In this document: one piece after another, positions 61,621 to 64,000 of the stretch
Layout: every line of letters starts with the position of its first letter
Position numbering within the stretch: position 1 is the first letter of the stretch
Origin: Chondrilla cf. caribensis
Taxonomy: Eukaryota > Porifera > Demospongiae > Chondrillida > Chondrillidae
Length of the DNA stretch: 64,000 bases
Direction of reading: 5' to 3'
NCBI GenBank assembly: GCA_964020155.1
Contig: OZ026567.1
Coordinates: forward strand, 2,266,430 to 2,330,429
The notes under the pieces: generated by a model
Databases searched by the model: none
Seen by the model: the letters and a program-made list of their open reading frames with translations, nothing else
What the model was told of the DNA's origin: nothing
Program-made: the position numbers and the translations under genes

Positions 61621-62254
61621 CAAGTGGCTCTCAGGTATAGTGGAGCTAAAATGCTATATGTTTTTATTTACATTTTATTTATATTTGTAAATAATTATGT
61701 ACATGTCAGCTCACTTGTTTGTGTGTATTCATGTTTGTTTGTATGTGTGTGTTGTGTGTGTGTCTGGGCATGTATTGGTGTTTGCCATTTATGTTTACTA
61801 TTACAATTTATTGGAGAATGTCTTAATATCAAGTGGCATAGTTGATCAGTAGGTAGTAAGCAAGGAACAAAAGCTGTACACGTCATTTTCATTCTGATAC
61901 TGGCACTGCATGCCAAAACTTTGGAGACTATAATATAGTCTCTCGGTTATCAATTATCTCCCATATTTTGTTCTCTGAAAATATTCCTGCTATTGTACAG
62001 AGACCTAAAAAATACTCTACTATTTTAAGTCTCAGCTTCTTAGCTTCAGCAGATCTGGGATCTGAGCCTCTGAAAATTGATGTCTAACTATCAACTACAA
62101 TTTGGGACTGGGATGCTATTTTCATTCAAAGATACAACAGATACTCAACCCAAGCTTCTTAAAACAATAAATTTAACATCATTATATCTTAAATATCTAG
62201 TTTCAATGTCCACTTTCATAACACTGAACTCTTCATCCTCTTATGTGTTTGCAG

Positions 62255-63850
62255 AGAAAGATTGCAAGTGTGATTCCAAAGAAAATTGCCGTAATTGGCG
62301 GGGGACCATCCGGATTAGTTACAACCAAGGTTCTCACTCAGTATGGGAACAATGTGATTGGTTTTGAGAAAAGTCCCACTCTCGGAGGACTTTGGCAATA
62401 TCAAGATGAACCGCAGAAGAAATATGCCACTTTGGCTGACAAATTGCAGCCATTGAATGCCTGCTATGAATCATTGCTCATGAATACATCAAAGCAGTTG
62501 AGTGCATTCTCTGATTATCCACCTAGTGATTCCATGCCAACATTTATGAAACATGATCAATACCTGAAGTATCTACAAGACTATGCCGATTTCTTCAACA
62601 TTGGGAACAAATTCAAGCTCAACAGTACAGTTGTACAACTGGTTCGCTCGTCCAAACCACCATTTGCATGGAATGTCCATTACATTCAAGACGATGGTGT
62701 TGAAAAAACTGAGAGTTTTGACTTAGTAGCAATTGCATCAGGTGCCTTCTGCCATCCTAATTGGCCCACAGTGAAGAATGAAGAACACTTCAAAGGGTTG
62801 ACCATGCATTCTGCTCAAGTGAGACGTGATGAGCTATTTGAAGGCAAGCGGGTTGTCATCATTGGAGGTAGCTATTCTGGAGGTGAAATGGCAACCAATG
62901 CTATCAATGGTAAAGCAAAGAAAATCTACTGGACCCTTGACAGAAGTGAAGAAGGAAGAAACTACTGGCTCCTGAATCGTCAGCCAAGTGTATCACCAAG
63001 AATGTCATGGGATCACTTCAATACAAGAATGGACTCCATCATCAATCCAACTGAATTTGGTAGCAAATATGAGAATGAGCTTCACCTTCTACACCAAGGT
63101 AGGAATGAAAGCAGCATTGATACACTGAATGCTACGGACAAGCCTATTCTTACATCGGTTGATACCATGCGAAGTGGTCTGAAGTCAGGGGCCATTGAAA
63201 TCATACCACCAATTGAAGCATTCGGCTACAATAGTTCTGATGTCCTCCTGAGAGATGGTACGAAGCTAAATGATATTGATATTGTTGTCTTTTGCACTGG
63301 GTATAGGCAGAAATTTCCCTTTCTTAATAAAACATGGCACCCTGATGATCAGGAACTCAACTGCATGTATCGAGGAATACTGCCTGTTGAAGGTGCTTTG
63401 CAGGGGCTTGGTTTTGTTCTCCTTACTTATGCCACAGCTGGTTCTTTGCTTCCAATTGCGGAAGTGCAAGCAAGATGGCTAGGACAGATTTGGGCTCCAA
63501 GAGCTGTCAATGCAGAGAATGGATCTTTGTTCTCTGAGAGCGAACTCAAGCACATGGAAGAGACCATTGAAGAACGTAAGAAGATGCTTCACAGTTTGAA
63601 AACTTACAATCATCTAGAGGACCCATTCAACTATGTTGAAACTTTGGCCAATGATGTGGGTTGCCTCCCACCAGATCCAGAGGAGCTGAAATCCTCAGAC
63701 AAGGAGTTGGCAACAGCCTTGCTTCACGGTCCTCTCGTTCCAGCTCAATATCGCCTCAATGGGATCCACCCTTGGGAGGGAGCCCGAGACTACATAATTG
63801 AAGTGGTCAAGCATACCCTTGGAAAGGAATGGGATACACTATTACTGTAA
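62255..63850 (+). CDS. FMO-like flavin-containing monooxygenase, copy 2
   Basis: This is the duplicate of the gene at 49607, with the same splice-acceptor start (TTTGCAG just before 62255) and the same length. Motifs: IAVIGGGPSGL (FAD), FKGLTMHSAQV (FMO signature), VVIIGGSYSGGE (NADPH) and IVVFCTGYRQ. Its changes from copy 1 include Pro-Ala to Pro-Ser in the FAD loop, Thr to Met after the NADPH motif (GGEMATN), and a cluster near residues 340-370 (PPIEAFGYN, FCTGYRQ, LNKTWH). All catalytic motifs are intact, so both copies are probably functional. An ATG at 62243 is in frame but precedes the presumed acceptor. The stop is at 63848-63850; the 3' flank is AT-rich to the end of the window. Confidence 0.85.
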   Translation, partial: RKIASVIPKKIAVIGGGPSGLVTTKVLTQYGNNVIGFEKSPTLGGLWQYQDEPQKKYATLADKLQPLNACYESLLMNTSKQLSAFSDYPPSDSMPTFMKHDQYLKYLQDYADFFNIGNKFKLNSTVVQLVRSSKPPFAWNVHYIQDDGVEKTESFDLVAIASGAFCHPNWPTVKNEEHFKGLTMHSAQVRRDELFEGKRVVIIGGSYSGGEMATNAINGKAKKIYWTLDRSEEGRNYWLLNRQPSVSPRMSWDHFNTRMDSIINPTEFGSKYENELHLLHQGRNESSIDTLNATDKPILTSVDTMRSGLKSGAIEIIPPIEAFGYNSSDVLLRDGTKLNDIDIVVFCTGYRQKFPFLNKTWHPDDQELNCMYRGILPVEGALQGLGFVLLTYATAGSLLPIAEVQARWLGQIWAPRAVNAENGSLFSESELKHMEETIEERKKMLHSLKTYNHLEDPFNYVETLANDVGCLPPDPEELKSSDKELATALLHGPLVPAQYRLNGIHPWEGARDYIIEVVKHTLGKEWDTLLL

Positions 63851-64000
63851 CTGTTACAAAATTTCATAAAAGTACCTAGGATGGCCTATTTCGTCAATTA
63901 GGTAGTTGCATATTGTACTAGGATTTATAGAGCTACAGACTGCATAGTATATATATAATTCACAATAATTATTATTTATTTATTTATAATATTTATTATT

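Larger units (their letters stand above)
60300..63900 (+). repeat. Segmental duplication, copy 2 (FMO locus)
   Basis: Direct duplicate of 47505-51240, about 12.8 kb downstream. Its upstream part adds a GATTTCCAG-containing segment near 60600 and a long (AAT)n tract. The similarity ends in the 3' flank shortly after the FMO stop codon. Confidence 0.8.

Overview
The window reads as a eukaryotic, animal nuclear genome: AT-rich, with GT-AG introns of about 70 bp to 2.1 kb, many decayed transposons and long simple repeats. The gene content (a Sushi/EGF/Ig/GCC2-GCC3 receptor with a tyrosine-rich tail, the motile-cilium factor CFAP300, the RAD51 paralogue XRCC2, a PA-clan protease joined to a Death domain, FMO-like monooxygenases, retrotransposons with restriction-like endonucleases) points to an early-branching metazoan. 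A sponge is the most plausible source, but this is inference. No bacterial-style operons, CRISPR arrays, rRNAs or tRNAs were seen.

Layout. 37-11764 (+): 3' seven exons of a large single-pass receptor; its 5' end lies outside the window, and its introns host several DNA-transposon remnants, including one carrying a RecQ-like helicase fragment. 12970-16698 (-): complete eight-exon CFAP300. 16778-18109 (+): two-exon XRCC2, divergent from CFAP300 across about 80 bp. 19320-37300: a segmentally duplicated trypsin-like protease locus with a headless copy (A, 20333-23129), a dead copy (C, from 24955) and one intact copy (B, 29559-36844). B can be spliced in frame to a Death-domain exon. A fourth scrap lies at 51748-52025.

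37743-47100 is dominated by two retrotransposons of the restriction-like-endonuclease (RLE) class, related fragments and copies of a long-inverted-repeat element. 47505-51240 and 60300-63900 are direct duplicates, each carrying an FMO-like flavin monooxygenase gene (about 95% identical proteins). Between them lie an RLE-LINE 3' fragment, a degenerate APE-type LINE, a CpG-richer stretch with short unexplained ORFs, a foldback element and a Harbinger-like MITE.

The cellular genes do not form one pathway. The most notable candidate system is the protease-Death domain gene with its copies: catalytic His, Asp and Ser are all visible, and the exon phases permit versions with and without the Death domain. 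That resembles the logic of innate-immune or cell-death effectors, but no function is shown by the sequence. All exon models are hand-built from splice motifs, frame and family resemblance.
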